A stretch of DNA of 37,600 bases from Candidatus Gastranaerophilales bacterium (GCA_028696075.1 JAQVHS010000002.1:1-37600); one strand, 5' to 3'; positions 1-8,115 are shown, counted from the first letter of the stretch. Notes: generated by a model from the sequence alone, not told the origin. Made by a program: numbers and translations.

Positions 1-3000
1 TTTCATTACCGTCAGAGTAAACGTACGGATCTTCAACAGTTCCTGCGCCTGTGCGTTTGCCGAAAGTTGAATTTGAGATATTTAATAAGGCTGTTGCACC
101 CGTATTATAAATAGCGCCGCCCTGTTGGTTTGTATCTCCCAGAGCCGTATTCTTGTAGAAGTTGGAATCCGTAATTGTAAGTTTTCCGCCGTCGTTGTAG
201 ATAGCGCCGCCGGAAACATTCGTTGCAATATTGTTGTCAAATGTTACATTATCAATAACTACGGTAGAATTTTCACCTTTGATGTTCAAGGCTCCGCCGT
301 CTACTGCCGTCCAGTTTTTGATGGTCACGTCATTGATATTTAAGTTCCAGGTGTCGGCAGAACTTGTTGAATCAACCGCAAATAATGAATAAGCATCATT
401 ACCGTTAAGAATTCCCGTACCTGAAATATTTAATGTACCCTTGTTCATAGCCGGCAGGTTCATATATGCCAAATATTCATCTGTTTGCGCATAACTTCTG
501 GTTCCTGCTGCCATTAGGGCTGCTTTTAACCCATCGGGAATTTCAGTGGCAAATAATATTTTACCGATATTATCACTATGTTTAATTCTATACATAGAAT
601 CAGTAGTGTTAATAATTATATCCTCAAAATCACTCAAACTTATTCCGTTATTGACTGACGAAAGGACAGTTAGTTCTACAGGTGTTAGTATTTCCAAGTC
701 ATTTAAGATATTAAAGTTTGTAGCAATACTTCCGCTTCCGGTTGTTATTGCTAAATTGTCCAGAGTGAGAGTATTTGGCGAAATATCAATCTTTAACGCA
801 GGCGTATCCGCAGCAGTAAAGCCGATAAATTTGATGCTGTCTATTTTACTGTTTTGCAGGTCTAAAACAGAAGCTCCCGACATAGCAAAGTTTATCCCTG
901 TTGCAGGAGCGCCGAAGAAGGTACCGGAATTAGCAAGCTTTAAAGTACCGCCAAAGAGGTTAACAGCGCCGAGATAGCCGGCCATATCAGCGTTAAGAAT
1001 TATAGAGCCTGTGTTATATGTTGCGTTATTGTTGATATTGATAATGCTGGTGGCATTTTCGGAGGTTATTCTGTCGTTAAATATTACTGACTTATCAGAA
1101 TCGGCGCTGATATTAACAGTACCGCCGTTAGTGTGAATGGCGTTGGAGACACTGTTGGCTTTATTGTCTGTGAATTCAATATTTCCGCTGTCGGCAATCA
1201 GGTTGAGTGTTCCTGCATTGTAGATAGCGCCGCCTTTAGTGGCTGCTGTGTTACCTGCAAATATGGAATTACCCTTGATTGTTAAAATCCCCTGATTATA
1301 GATAGCAGCACCATTAGTTGCAGTGTTCCCGTAAAATTTGCTGCCGGATATTGTGTTAGCTGTTGTGTTGGACTGAAAACAAAGAGCTCCGCCCCCGCTG
1401 CCGGCTTGATTGCCGTTGGAATAAACATAAGGGTCTTCAACTGTCCCGGAACCGCTGCGGCTGCCAAATATAGAATTAGAAATGACAGCTTCTGAAGTTG
1501 CGCCCGTGACATAAACAGCTCCGCCGTTGGCAACTGCTGATGTGGTTTTATTATTGTAAAATTTGGTATCGCTAATTGATAATATTCCCGAGCTATAAAT
1601 GGCTCCGGCGCCGGCCGGCGAAGTATTATTATCAAAAACAGAATTATCCCTGATTGTTAGTATTCCCACGTTGTAAACAGCTCCGGCATTATTAGCGCTA
1701 TTGCCATAGAATCGACTGTTTATGATGGTTGCTTCTGAATTGGTAGAATTGAAAATAGCCCCGCCCTGGCTTGTTGTGGCTATATTACCGTCAGAATAAA
1801 CGTATGGGTCTTCGGTTGTACCTGAGCCTGTGCGTTTACCGAATATGGAATTTTCAACGGTTAATTTAGCTGTATGCCCCCAGTTGTAAATAGCCCCTCC
1901 CGCCAAGGCTTGATTGTTATAGAACTCAGCTCCCGTAATAGAAACTTCAGCTGCAGCGTTATAAAAAGCTCCTGCGGTATTGTTGGATATATTATCCCGG
2001 AATATTGCATTATCGTTTATTGTTAATGCTCCTGCCGTATAAACGGCTCCGCCCACATTTGTGGCTGTATTACCTGCGAAAACAGAGTTACCGTTTATAG
2101 TTAATGGTCCCGATGCATTGTATATTGCTCCGCCGTCGTTTGCTTTGTTACCGTAAAATTGGCTGTTTGTTATAGTGAAGCTTGCTGCATTGTTGTTATT
2201 AATCGCGCCGCCCCGTCTGGTTGTTTCGTTACCGTCAGAATAAACGTATGGGTCTTCGGTTGTACCTGAGCCTGTGCGTTTACCGAATATGGAATTTGTA
2301 ATTGTCAGCCCTGATGTTTCACCCGTATTATAAATAGCACCACCGTTTTTGCTTGCAGCGGTTGCTTTGTTATTATAAAATTCAGCACCTGTTAATGATA
2401 ATATACCACTATCGTTATAAATCGCTCCGCCACTGCCTGTTGCTGTGTTACTAGTAAATACGCTGCCATTAACTGTTAAGTTTGAGCGATTGTAAATCGC
2501 CCCGCCGCTATTGCTCGCTTCATTACCGGCGAATATAGAGTTGCCGTTTATAGTTAATGGTCCTAATGTATATATTGCCGCGCCGTCATTTGCCTTGTTA
2601 CCGTAAAATTGGCTGTCTGTTATTGTTATAGTGGCGACTGCTGTATTGTTGTTAAAAATTGCTCCGCCGTTTCTGGTTGTTTCGTTACCGTCAGAGTAAA
2701 CGTATGGGTCTTCGGTTGTACCTGAGCCTGTTCGTTTACCGAATATGGAATTTGAGATTGTCAGCCCTGATGTTGCACCCGTGTTATAAATCGCGCCGCC
2801 GTCTTTGTTTACGCCAGTTGTTTTGTTGTTGTAAAATTCCCCGTCCGTTATTGATATTGTGCCGTTGTCGTTATAAATCGCCCCGCCGCTATTGCTCGCT
2901 TCATTACCGGCGAATATAGAGTTGCCGTTTATAGTTAATGGTCCTAATGTATATATTGCCGCGCCGTCATTTGCCTTGTTACCGTAAAATTGGCTGTCTG

Positions 3001-3943
3001 TTATTGTTATAGTGGCGACTGCTGTATTGTTGTTAAAAATTGCTCCGCCGTTTCTGGTTGTTTCGTTACCGTCAGAGTAAACGTATGGGTCTTCGGTTGT
3101 ACCTGAGCCTGTTCGTTTACCGAATATGGAATTTGAGATTGTCAGCCCTGATGTTGCACCCGTGTTATAAATCGCGCCGCCGTCTTTGTTTACGCCAGTT
3201 GTTTTGTTGTTGTAAAATTCCCCGTCCGTTATTGATATTGTGCCGTTGTCGTTATAAATCGCTCCGCCAAAATTAGATGCAATATTTCCGCCAAAAACGG
3301 AGTTGCCGTTTATGGTCAATGCCGAGGCATTATAAATCGCCCCTCCGCGACCCAAACCGCCTATTAAACTGGCGTTGGCTGCAAAGGCAGAGTCTGTGAT
3401 TGTCATTGAGCCTATGTTATAAATCGCCCCGCCGGAATTGGTGGCGCTATTAGCATAGAAATTTGAACTCGCAATATTTACAGTACCATTGTCATTGTAA
3501 ATGGCACCTCCGTTTGTTAATTTATTACCGTCAGAGTATACATAAGGGTCTTCAACAGTACCCGAACCTGTGCGCTTACCGAAAGTAGTATTGTTGATTG
3601 TCAGAGTTCCGGAGCTTTTGTTCTCAATAGAGCCGCTGTTTGTTAGCTTGATATTGTTAAAGTTCAAATTCCCGTAATTACTGAAAAGCCTGTAATTGGT
3701 TGTTGTACCGCTAAGAGTATACCCGTTGCCGTTTAATGTAGCATCTGTGCTTGAAGTTGTTGTTAATGTATCTGCAGCAGTGATGTCTAAGTCTAAAGAC
3801 ACAGTTTCATTATTTAGAATGCCGTTTTTTAAATCATTCCAATTATCCACAGCCAAAGCAGACTGCGTTGTGAAACCTAGTCCTAATGCAACCGCAGATA
3901 GTATCGCGCAATATTTTAATTTGTTATGTTTGTATTTGGACAT
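1..3943 (-). CDS. Giant PMP-type (GGAIYN repeat) secreted surface protein, 5' part, truncated by window edge
   Basis: One reading frame stays open on the minus strand from the ATG at 3943 to the left edge, at least 1,314 codons, so the C-terminus is not seen. Residues 1-31 form a signal peptide: lysine-rich start, hydrophobic core, and a cleavage site after SALA. The mature part is a string of beta-helix repeats with GGAIYN followed some 15 residues later by FYxN or FxxN, the pattern of Chlamydia polymorphic membrane proteins (Chlam_PMP). A segment GKRTGSGTxEDPYVYSDGN recurs seven times. Around 490-1030 the repeats give way to a non-repeat stretch, after which a second passenger-like repeat block starts. 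PMPs are usually autotransporters, but no beta-barrel can be checked here. No clear ribosome binding site precedes the ATG. The role is probably adhesion or surface display (inference). Confidence 0.85.
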   Translation of the reverse strand, partial: MSKYKHNKLKYCAILSAVALGLGFTTQSALAVDNWNDLKNGILNNETVSLDLDITAADTLTTTSSTDATLNGNGYTLSGTTTNYRLFSNYGNLNFNNIKLTNSGSIENKSSGTLTINNTTFGKRTGSGTVEDPYVYSDGNKLTNGGAIYNDNGTVNIASSNFYANSATNSGGAIYNIGSMTITDSAFAANASLIGGLGRGGAIYNASALTINGNSVFGGNIASNFGGAIYNDNGTISITDGEFYNNKTTGVNKDGGAIYNTGATSGLTISNSIFGKRTGSGTTEDPYVYSDGNETTRNGGAIFNNNTAVATITITDSQFYGNKANDGAAIYTLGPLTINGNSIFAGNEASNSGGAIYNDNGTISITDGEFYNNKTTGVNKDGGAIYNTGATSGLTISNSIFGKRTGSGTTEDPYVYSDGNETTRNGGAIFNNNTAVATITITDSQFYGNKANDGAAIYTLGPLTINGNSIFAGNEASNSGGAIYNRSNLTVNGSVFTSNTATGSGGAIYNDSGILSLTGAEFYNNKATAASKNGGAIYNTGETSGLTITNSIFGKRTGSGTTEDPYVYSDGNETTRRGGAINNNNAASFTITNSQFYGNKANDGGAIYNASGPLTINGNSVFAGNTATNVGGAVYTAGALTINDNAIFRDNISNNTAGAFYNAAAEVSITGAEFYNNQALAGGAIYNWGHTAKLTVENSIFGKRTGSGTTEDPYVYSDGNIATTSQGGAIFNSTNSEATIINSRFYGNSANNAGAVYNVGILTIRDNSVFDNNTSPAGAGAIYSSGILSISDTKFYNNKTTSAVANGGAVYVTGATSEAVISNSIFGSRSGSGTVEDPYVYSNGNQAGSGGGALCFQSNTTANTISGSKFYGNTATNGAAIYNQGILTIKGNSIFAGNTAATKGGAIYNAGTLNLIADSGNIEFTDNKANSVSNAIHTNGGTVNISADSDKSVIFNDRITSENATSIININNNATYNTGSIILNADMAGYLGAVNLFGGTLKLANSGTFFGAPATGINFAMSGASVLDLQNSKIDSIKFIGFTAADTPALKIDISPNTLTLDNLAITTGSGSIATNFNILNDLEILTPVELTVLSSVNNGISLSDFEDIIINTTDSMYRIKHSDNIGKILFATEIPDGLKAALMAAGTRSYAQTDEYLAYMNLPAMNKGTLNISGTGILNGNDAYSLFAVDSTSSADTWNLNINDVTIKNWTAVDGGALNIKGENSTVVIDNVTFDNNIATNVSGGAIYNDGGKLTITDSNFYKNTALGDTNQQGGAIYNTGATALLNISNSTFGKRTGAGTVEDPYVYSDGNE
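2493..3254. repeat. Exact tandem duplication, 381 bp x 2, inside the PMP-type gene
   Basis: Bases 2493-2873 and 2874-3254 appear identical wherever I compared them, and identity runs a few bases past the second copy. The period of 381 is 127 codons, so the reading frame is kept and the protein gains one repeat module. Perfect identity next to otherwise diverged repeats points to a very recent duplication, or to an assembly effect. Confidence 0.9.
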
Positions 3944-4053
3944 AATTCAAGTTCATTTTGGGGGACAACAAGTAAATAACGTTAACAGCGGCTTATCAAC
4001 TAATTATTAATAGCTATAGTTATACACATGTAGTATATGCCACAATATAACCT
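3935..4053 (-). promoter_or_regulatory. Leader/promoter region of the PMP-type gene (copy 1 of a duplicated leader)
   Basis: Minus-strand leader just upstream of the ATG at 3943. It carries a TATACT -10-like hexamer near 4034-4039, a TAACGTTA palindrome near 3977-3984 and a CCCCC tract near 3961-3965. The block is repeated with changes at about 5425-5547, which marks it as a conserved unit. No good -35 is visible. Confidence 0.5.
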
Positions 4054-4361
4054 AAAAAAAACGTTTATTTGTATTAAGAAAGTTACAAAAATACTCCGTT
4101 TAGACTACCAGCCTTAAAAAATCTTAACATAAAAATTAAAAATTACAAATAAAATGATAATTATCATTCCAATATGAAAGTGCAGTAAAATATTTATTTA
4201 ATGAATTAACAAAACTTTTTTTAAACGTATCCAAAAATAGTTACCCGCCTGTGCAAGTGTTTTGTTGAAAAAACATTAAAATCGGGATTTTTAAACTTAT
4301 TATATTCGTGAAATTATTCACACAGTTTGACTTGAGGGGTTGTTGGTTGTAGTCTTAACTT
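3944..4361. other. Gene-free spacer between the divergent PMP-type and radical SAM genes
   Basis: This 418-bp very AT-rich spacer holds the PMP leader on its left and a 16-bp perfect palindrome at 4153-4168. The right part has AT-rich promoter-like sequence (for example TTATTATATT near 4298-4307) before the gene at 4362. I see no coding sequence in it. Confidence 0.6.
4153..4168. promoter_or_regulatory. Perfect 16-bp palindrome, Fur-like operator candidate
   Basis: AATGATAATTATCATT is a perfect palindrome with overlapping GATAAT and ATTATC hexamers, the words that make up Fur-family boxes. It is shorter than a canonical 19-bp Fur box. It sits between the two divergent promoters, so it could act on either gene. 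The assignment rests on sequence resemblance only. Confidence 0.35.
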
Positions 4362-5312
4362 ATGGAAAATAAAACGGTTCGGGTATGTCATTTTGCCAAG
4401 TTAAAAATACGCTGCAACGGCGATATTTATCCTTGCTGTGCGGTGCCTGCCGACCAAAAATTAGGCAATATTTTTAACGAAAACATTTTTGAAAAAATAG
4501 AAAACACAGACGTAATTTGCGAATGCGAAATGTTCAAATCCGTAGCCCGCAATGCAGATGACCGCCCTAATTTGAATTATATTCATTTTGAAACGTCGAA
4601 TGTTTGCCAGGCGTCTTGTGTTTGTTGTCCTCAAAAAAAGGAAAAACTTCCGAACGAAGAGGCTCATATGCAAAAAATAAAAGAATTTATTGAACACTAC
4701 AAGCCGCGTAATGTTATTGCAATCGGCGGCGAGATTCTTGTCCAGAAAAATTCAATGGAAATGCTTTTTGCATTCAAATCCAAATATCCGGATATGCAAT
4801 TCCATACGATTACGAATTTGTCTGTATCAGAGCTGATTGTGAAGCAGGCGGAACAGATTTTTGATAAGATGACGGTTTCTATGCTCGGGTTTCAGCCTGT
4901 GACTTATAATTTTGAAATGGGTCTGGATTTGGACATTACTATGCGGAATTTTAACTGTCTTTACGAGAATAAAAAAGTTCGTCTGTCGCCTAAATACCTT
5001 GCTATGCCGACAAATTTGCCGGAACTGCCGTTATTTTTCGATTGGGCGGTAAAACTTGATGTCGAAAAAATTTATCTGCATAATATCCACGAGTTCAAGA
5101 GAGTTGCCCAAACAGCTGATAAATACTGGGTTACAACGTTTGCAAAGCTTGAAAAAGCAATGAAAAAGGTTTTTCAAGAAAATTCAGACTTGATTAGGGG
5201 CAAAAACCGCCATTTTATTTCGATTCACCCGCTTCTTGCCGAATTCATAAAAATTGACGAACAATTTATTAAAGAAAACGGTTTTGAAAAAATTGTTTGT
5301 ATAGCAAAATAG
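4362..5312 (+). CDS. Radical SAM protein with N-terminal SPASM-like cysteine cluster
   Basis: This 316-residue protein has the radical SAM cluster motif CxxxCxxC at C82, C86 and C89, and a GGE motif at 122-124, which in this superfamily contacts the methionine carboxylate of S-adenosylmethionine. Residues 9-58 look like an SPASM/auxiliary cluster domain placed before the radical SAM core: C9, C18, the pair C25-C26, then GNI, and C53-x-C55. In known SPASM enzymes this domain is normally C-terminal. The substrate is unknown; SPASM proteins often modify peptides or enzymes, but no precursor peptide gene is visible beside it. The gene stands alone between the two copies of the PMP leader. The start is the first ATG of the frame, with only a weak GAGGGG element far upstream. 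Confidence 0.75.
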   Translation: MENKTVRVCHFAKLKIRCNGDIYPCCAVPADQKLGNIFNENIFEKIENTDVICECEMFKSVARNADDRPNLNYIHFETSNVCQASCVCCPQKKEKLPNEEAHMQKIKEFIEHYKPRNVIAIGGEILVQKNSMEMLFAFKSKYPDMQFHTITNLSVSELIVKQAEQIFDKMTVSMLGFQPVTYNFEMGLDLDITMRNFNCLYENKKVRLSPKYLAMPTNLPELPLFFDWAVKLDVEKIYLHNIHEFKRVAQTADKYWVTTFAKLEKAMKKVFQENSDLIRGKNRHFISIHPLLAEFIKIDEQFIKENGFEKIVCIAK

Positions 5313-5424
5313 GATATTAACGATTTTGGCGCCGGTTATCAGAATAATTTCCAATCCTTTGGCGAATGTGTATCCAAAAAAAAGTTGTCAGAGAACAATT
5401 CCGCACTCATAACGAATTTTGTAT

Positions 5425-5547
5425 TTGGGTATAATTTAAATTCATGGCTTTTTTGGGGGAAATAACAGGTAAATAACGTTAACAGCGGTCTATCTATTAT
5501 TAATGGCTGTAGTTATACACATATAGTATACGCCACAATGTAATCTA
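5425..5547 (-). pseudogene. Orphan copy 2 of the PMP-gene leader with lost start codon
   Basis: On the minus strand this aligns with the leader and first codons of the PMP-type gene (3935-4053), sharing TAACGTTAACAGCGG and the TATACT-to-TATAACTA block. Where copy 1 reads ATGTCCAAATACAAA, this copy reads ATACCCAAATACAAA, so the start codon is gone and homology ends directly after. It looks like the 5' stub of a deleted or rearranged paralogue. A displaced leader duplication is the alternative. Confidence 0.6.
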
Positions 5548-5549
5548 AT

Positions 5550-5703
5550 TGGCTGCATCCGTCAAACTACGCAATCAGAGATTGCTTGTTTGTCGTAGTG
5601 CTCAAACCCACTGACAAGGCAAAGCCTTGTGCGGGTTCAAACCCCTCGTACATAAAAAACAAAAAACTGTCTTATGACAGTTTTCTCTGTTTTTAGATTA
5701 GGA
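5550..5703. repeat. Structured direct repeat, left copy
   Basis: This matches 8196-8351 nearly base for base, apart from a few differences near the terminal hairpin. It contains nested hairpins: GCAATC-AGA-GATTGC enclosed by ACTAC/GTAGT, ACAAGGC-AAA-GCCTTGT enclosed by AACCC/GGGTT, and ACTGTC-TTAT-GACAGT near the right end. In the right copy the last hairpin is the tRNA-Ser terminator, so this copy probably began as a duplicate of tRNA-downstream sequence. Confidence 0.85.
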
Positions 5704-5777
5704 TATTGTAGTTACGCTAGCAATAGTCTCTCTTGAAATGTTTTTACAGGTTCCTCCACTTAGTGTTTATTTGGACT

Positions 5778-5920
5778 AAATTCCCTGATAACTGCCATTT
5801 TACCGGGAATTTTTCAATTTTTACAGTGAATCAGGAAAATTATAGCAAATTTTACATAATCTACATAAGCATTTAATGGGAAATTCCCTAAACCAATTAA
5901 CAGGGAATTAGCAGGGAAAA
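5778..5920. promoter_or_regulatory. Cluster of GGGAATT words, operator or iteron candidate
   Basis: AAATTCCC (5778-5785) pairs with GGGAATTT (5805-5812); GGGAAATTCCC is a perfect palindrome at 5878-5888; AGGGAATT (5902-5909) and CAGGGAAAA (5912-5920) follow. Such a cluster upstream of a gene start suggests binding sites for one protein, but none is identified. Confidence 0.35.
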
Positions 5921-6006
5921 TAATGGCTGCCATAAATATACTGTTAAACTACTTGTTTTAAATTCTATTATTATCATGGATTAAAGAAAAACAAGGAGAA
6001 ATTATT

Positions 6007-6515
6007 ATGGTATGTTCACTAAGAAATGCAATGCAAAGAATTATGGGTAAAGATAAATCTTACCTACATTATTACAAAAGGATTATAAAAGATTATGAAA
6101 GAGGTAATTGGAATTTTGACATAAGAATTTTAATTACAAAGTCGATGTGCCTTGCCCTATTTCTGTTGCAAGAAGGGGATACAAGAAACAATTTTGCTTA
6201 AGCATAATCGATTTTGAAAAATTTAGAGTAGAATATGAAAAATATTTAAATGAATATTTATACCCATGGCAGTATGTCAGAAAAAATAAAATTATTGCCC
6301 GCAAAACTTGGATTAAAAAACATGGTTATATCACTAAAGGTAATCAATATTGCCAAAAATCGATGTATGATTGTACAAAATGCCTTAATAGAACCGCTTG
6401 TGAAGTTGCAAAGAAACATACTAATAATGAACCGGCGATGCTTAAAATGACAAAGATGTTGGAATTATTATATGGAAATTTACAATCTGGTCATTATGCT
6501 AGTTTAATTGATTAA
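6007..6515 (+). pseudogene. Frameshifted gene of unknown function (about 169 residues if repaired)
   Basis: The reading frame starts at the ATG at 6007 after a good AAGGAG site and runs into TAA at 6201. A second frame overlaps it and continues to 6515. Between about 6117 and 6140, adding one base after AGA would join them into a continuous protein reading NFDIRNFNYKVDVPCP. This points to a one-base deletion or read error in the AAGAATTTT stretch. The product has a lysine- and tyrosine-rich middle and four cysteines in its second half (KSMYDCTKC, then RTACE), perhaps a metal site. I recognise no family. It lies inside the repeat-bracketed islet. A programmed frameshift is possible but no slippery heptamer is evident. 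Confidence 0.6.
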
Positions 6516-6614
6516 GTTAAACCTTTTAATAAATGAGAGTAGTCTTATACATGAATAATAACAAATACATTTAGAAAGTAAATTCATTTCTTTAAACCGT
6601 ACTTGTTTAGCGGG

Positions 6615-7835
6615 TTATATCTCCCCCACCGGCACAATATTTATCTCTCTGTTCAAAGGCAATATTTTATCATAAAGGCAAATAACTGCGCCTTTACCGA
6701 CAGGTTTTCCTAATTTTTCAAGCACTTTGAACGACGAAATATTTTTTCGCAACGGGGCAGCTGTTTTTTTAACTTCAACAGGATATAAAGTGCCATCTGT
6801 GTCAAATACAAAATCGATTTCCTGTTGGTTTGTGTCTCGATAAAAATATATATTTGGGGTTTTACCGTTGTTCCAATAGGATTTTAAAATTTCGGCAAAA
6901 ACATAAGTTTCAAAAATTGCTCCGTTCATTGCCCCGTTTGCAAGAGTTTTTGGAGTATCCCAACCGGTTAAATAAGCACACAAGCCGGTGTCCAAAAAAT
7001 ACATTTTGGGTGTTTTGATTATTCGTTTTGTAATGTTGTTGTAATAAGGATACAAGAACTTAATTAACCCTGATGTTTCAAGAATTGATGCCCAAGCTTT
7101 TGCAGTCTTCACATCAATATCAACATCGCGTGCAATATCTGTATAATTAATCAACTGCCCTGTGCGTGCTGCAATTGCTTTTAAGAAATTTAAAAACTGA
7201 ATTTCATCGCCTATTTTGGTAATGTCTTTAACATCGCGTGTGATATAAGTTTGCACGTATGAACTGTAAAATATATCTCGGGGCATATCTTTGTCTGAAA
7301 GCAGTTTTGGGAAAGAGCCTCTAAAAATAATTTCATAAACCTCATTAATATCAAGCGGCTTTGTTTTTAATTTAATTCTATTTTCAATCCATTCGTCAGT
7401 CGGCAAAAAGGCGCTGGAATGTTCAATATTATTTGTCAATTCAGGATATGAAATTCCAAGCATATCAATAATCGCAACCCTGCCTGCCAGTGTTTCTGTG
7501 ACATTTTTCATTAAATGGAATTTTTGCGAACCCGTGAGCCAAAATGCTCCCGGCTGCTGATTTTTATCAACATGCATTTTAATATATGAAAATAATTCAG
7601 GTGCATATTGAACCTCGTCAATAATTAGCGGAGGCTTATGAATTTGTAAAAACAACCCCGGATCTTCTTTTGCAAGGCGTCTTTGCTCTAAGTCATCAAG
7701 TGTGACATACTCGCGCTCAGGCGCTAGAGTTTCCAGTAAAGTAGTTTTTCCAACCTGTCTTGGACCTGTGATAAGAATTACGGAAAAATGTTTTGATATT
7801 TCAAGTATAGTTTTAGAGAGTTGACGTGGTAACAT
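6615..7835 (-). CDS. AAA_14/DUF4143 ATP-binding protein
   Basis: This 406-residue P-loop ATPase has Walker A GPRQVGKT at residues 24-31, Walker B LIIDE at 70-74 and a sensor-like WLTGSQ about 30 residues later. The C-terminal half ends in a DUF4143-like segment with YRDTNQQEIDFV and PVEVKK, resembling a PD-(D/E)XK nuclease-like fold. Proteins of this class are common accessory genes of uncertain role. The frame extends upstream to 7880, but the AGGAGG six bases before the ATG at 7835 fixes that start. A promoter overlapping a perfect palindrome lies just upstream, suggesting operator control, perhaps autogenous. It sits within the islet bracketed by 154-bp repeats. Confidence 0.85.
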   Translation of the reverse strand: MLPRQLSKTILEISKHFSVILITGPRQVGKTTLLETLAPEREYVTLDDLEQRRLAKEDPGLFLQIHKPPLIIDEVQYAPELFSYIKMHVDKNQQPGAFWLTGSQKFHLMKNVTETLAGRVAIIDMLGISYPELTNNIEHSSAFLPTDEWIENRIKLKTKPLDINEVYEIIFRGSFPKLLSDKDMPRDIFYSSYVQTYITRDVKDITKIGDEIQFLNFLKAIAARTGQLINYTDIARDVDIDVKTAKAWASILETSGLIKFLYPYYNNITKRIIKTPKMYFLDTGLCAYLTGWDTPKTLANGAMNGAIFETYVFAEILKSYWNNGKTPNIYFYRDTNQQEIDFVFDTDGTLYPVEVKKTAAPLRKNISSFKVLEKLGKPVGKGAVICLYDKILPLNREINIVPVGEI

Positions 7836-7860
7836 TTGTGCCTCCTGATTCTTGACACAA

Positions 7861-7899
7861 TTTAGTTTAATATGGAGCATAATTCCATATTAAACTAAA
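7861..7899. promoter_or_regulatory. Perfect 16-bp inverted repeat, operator candidate
   Basis: Arms 7861-7876 (TTTAGTTTAATATGGA) and 7884-7899 are exact reverse complements with a 7-base spacer. No T-run follows on the minus strand, which argues against a terminator. The right arm covers the -10 box of the promoter for the ATPase gene, so a bound protein would block transcription. Confidence 0.65.
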
Positions 7900-7914
7900 A
7901 ATACCAAAAGTCAA
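7887..7914 (-). promoter_or_regulatory. Sigma-70-type promoter of the DUF4143 ATPase gene
   Basis: On the minus strand TTGACT (7914-7909) and TAATAT (7892-7887) are separated by 16 bases, close to consensus. The predicted start lies inside the palindrome, about 45 bases before the ATG at 7835. Confidence 0.6.
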
Positions 7915-7941
7915 GTTCTAATTATTCAAAATTTTTAATTT

Positions 7942-8115
7942 TTACTTTGTATAAATTTGATCATGATATAATACTGGATTTGCCACACCTTTCTTTGTAT
8001 ATTCGGCAGGAACCCTTTTATTGAAAAAATAATTCTTTATTTTTTCAGGAGCATCTACTTCTGAAAATTCATAACGCTCGCCTCCATTTACAGGATGCCA
8101 ATATTGCATTTCCAT
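7942..8115 (-). CDS. Small unknown protein, 57 residues
   Basis: The ATG at 8115 follows an AAAGGAG ribosome binding site at seven bases, and the frame ends in TAA at 7942. The product begins MEMQYWHPVNGGERYEF, is rich in charged and aromatic residues, and has no signal peptide or membrane segment. I recognise no family. It lies upstream of the DUF4143 ATPase gene on the same strand. The ATPase has its own promoter in the 106-bp gap, so the two are not clearly one operon. The strong ribosome site and protein-like composition support a real gene. Confidence 0.65.
   Translation of the reverse strand: MEMQYWHPVNGGERYEFSEVDAPEKIKNYFFNKRVPAEYTKKGVANPVLYHDQIYTK

Larger units (their letters stand above)
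5313..6006. other. Gene-free 694-bp spacer made of repeats and motif clusters
   Basis: From left to right this holds a decayed copy of the PMP leader (5425-5547), the left copy of the tRNA-linked structured repeat (5550-5703), and an AT-rich stretch with repeated GGGAATT words (5778-5920). A purine-rich AAGGAG element then precedes the ATG at 6007. I see no intact gene. Confidence 0.7.

Noticed and set aside
2659-3276. Two identical arginine- and leucine-rich plus-strand frames
   Set aside because: They are shadows of the tandem duplication inside the minus-strand PMP-type gene.
1-3943. CRISPR array or satellite repeat
   Set aside because: The repeats are protein-coding, of uneven length, and kept in one open frame with a signal peptide.
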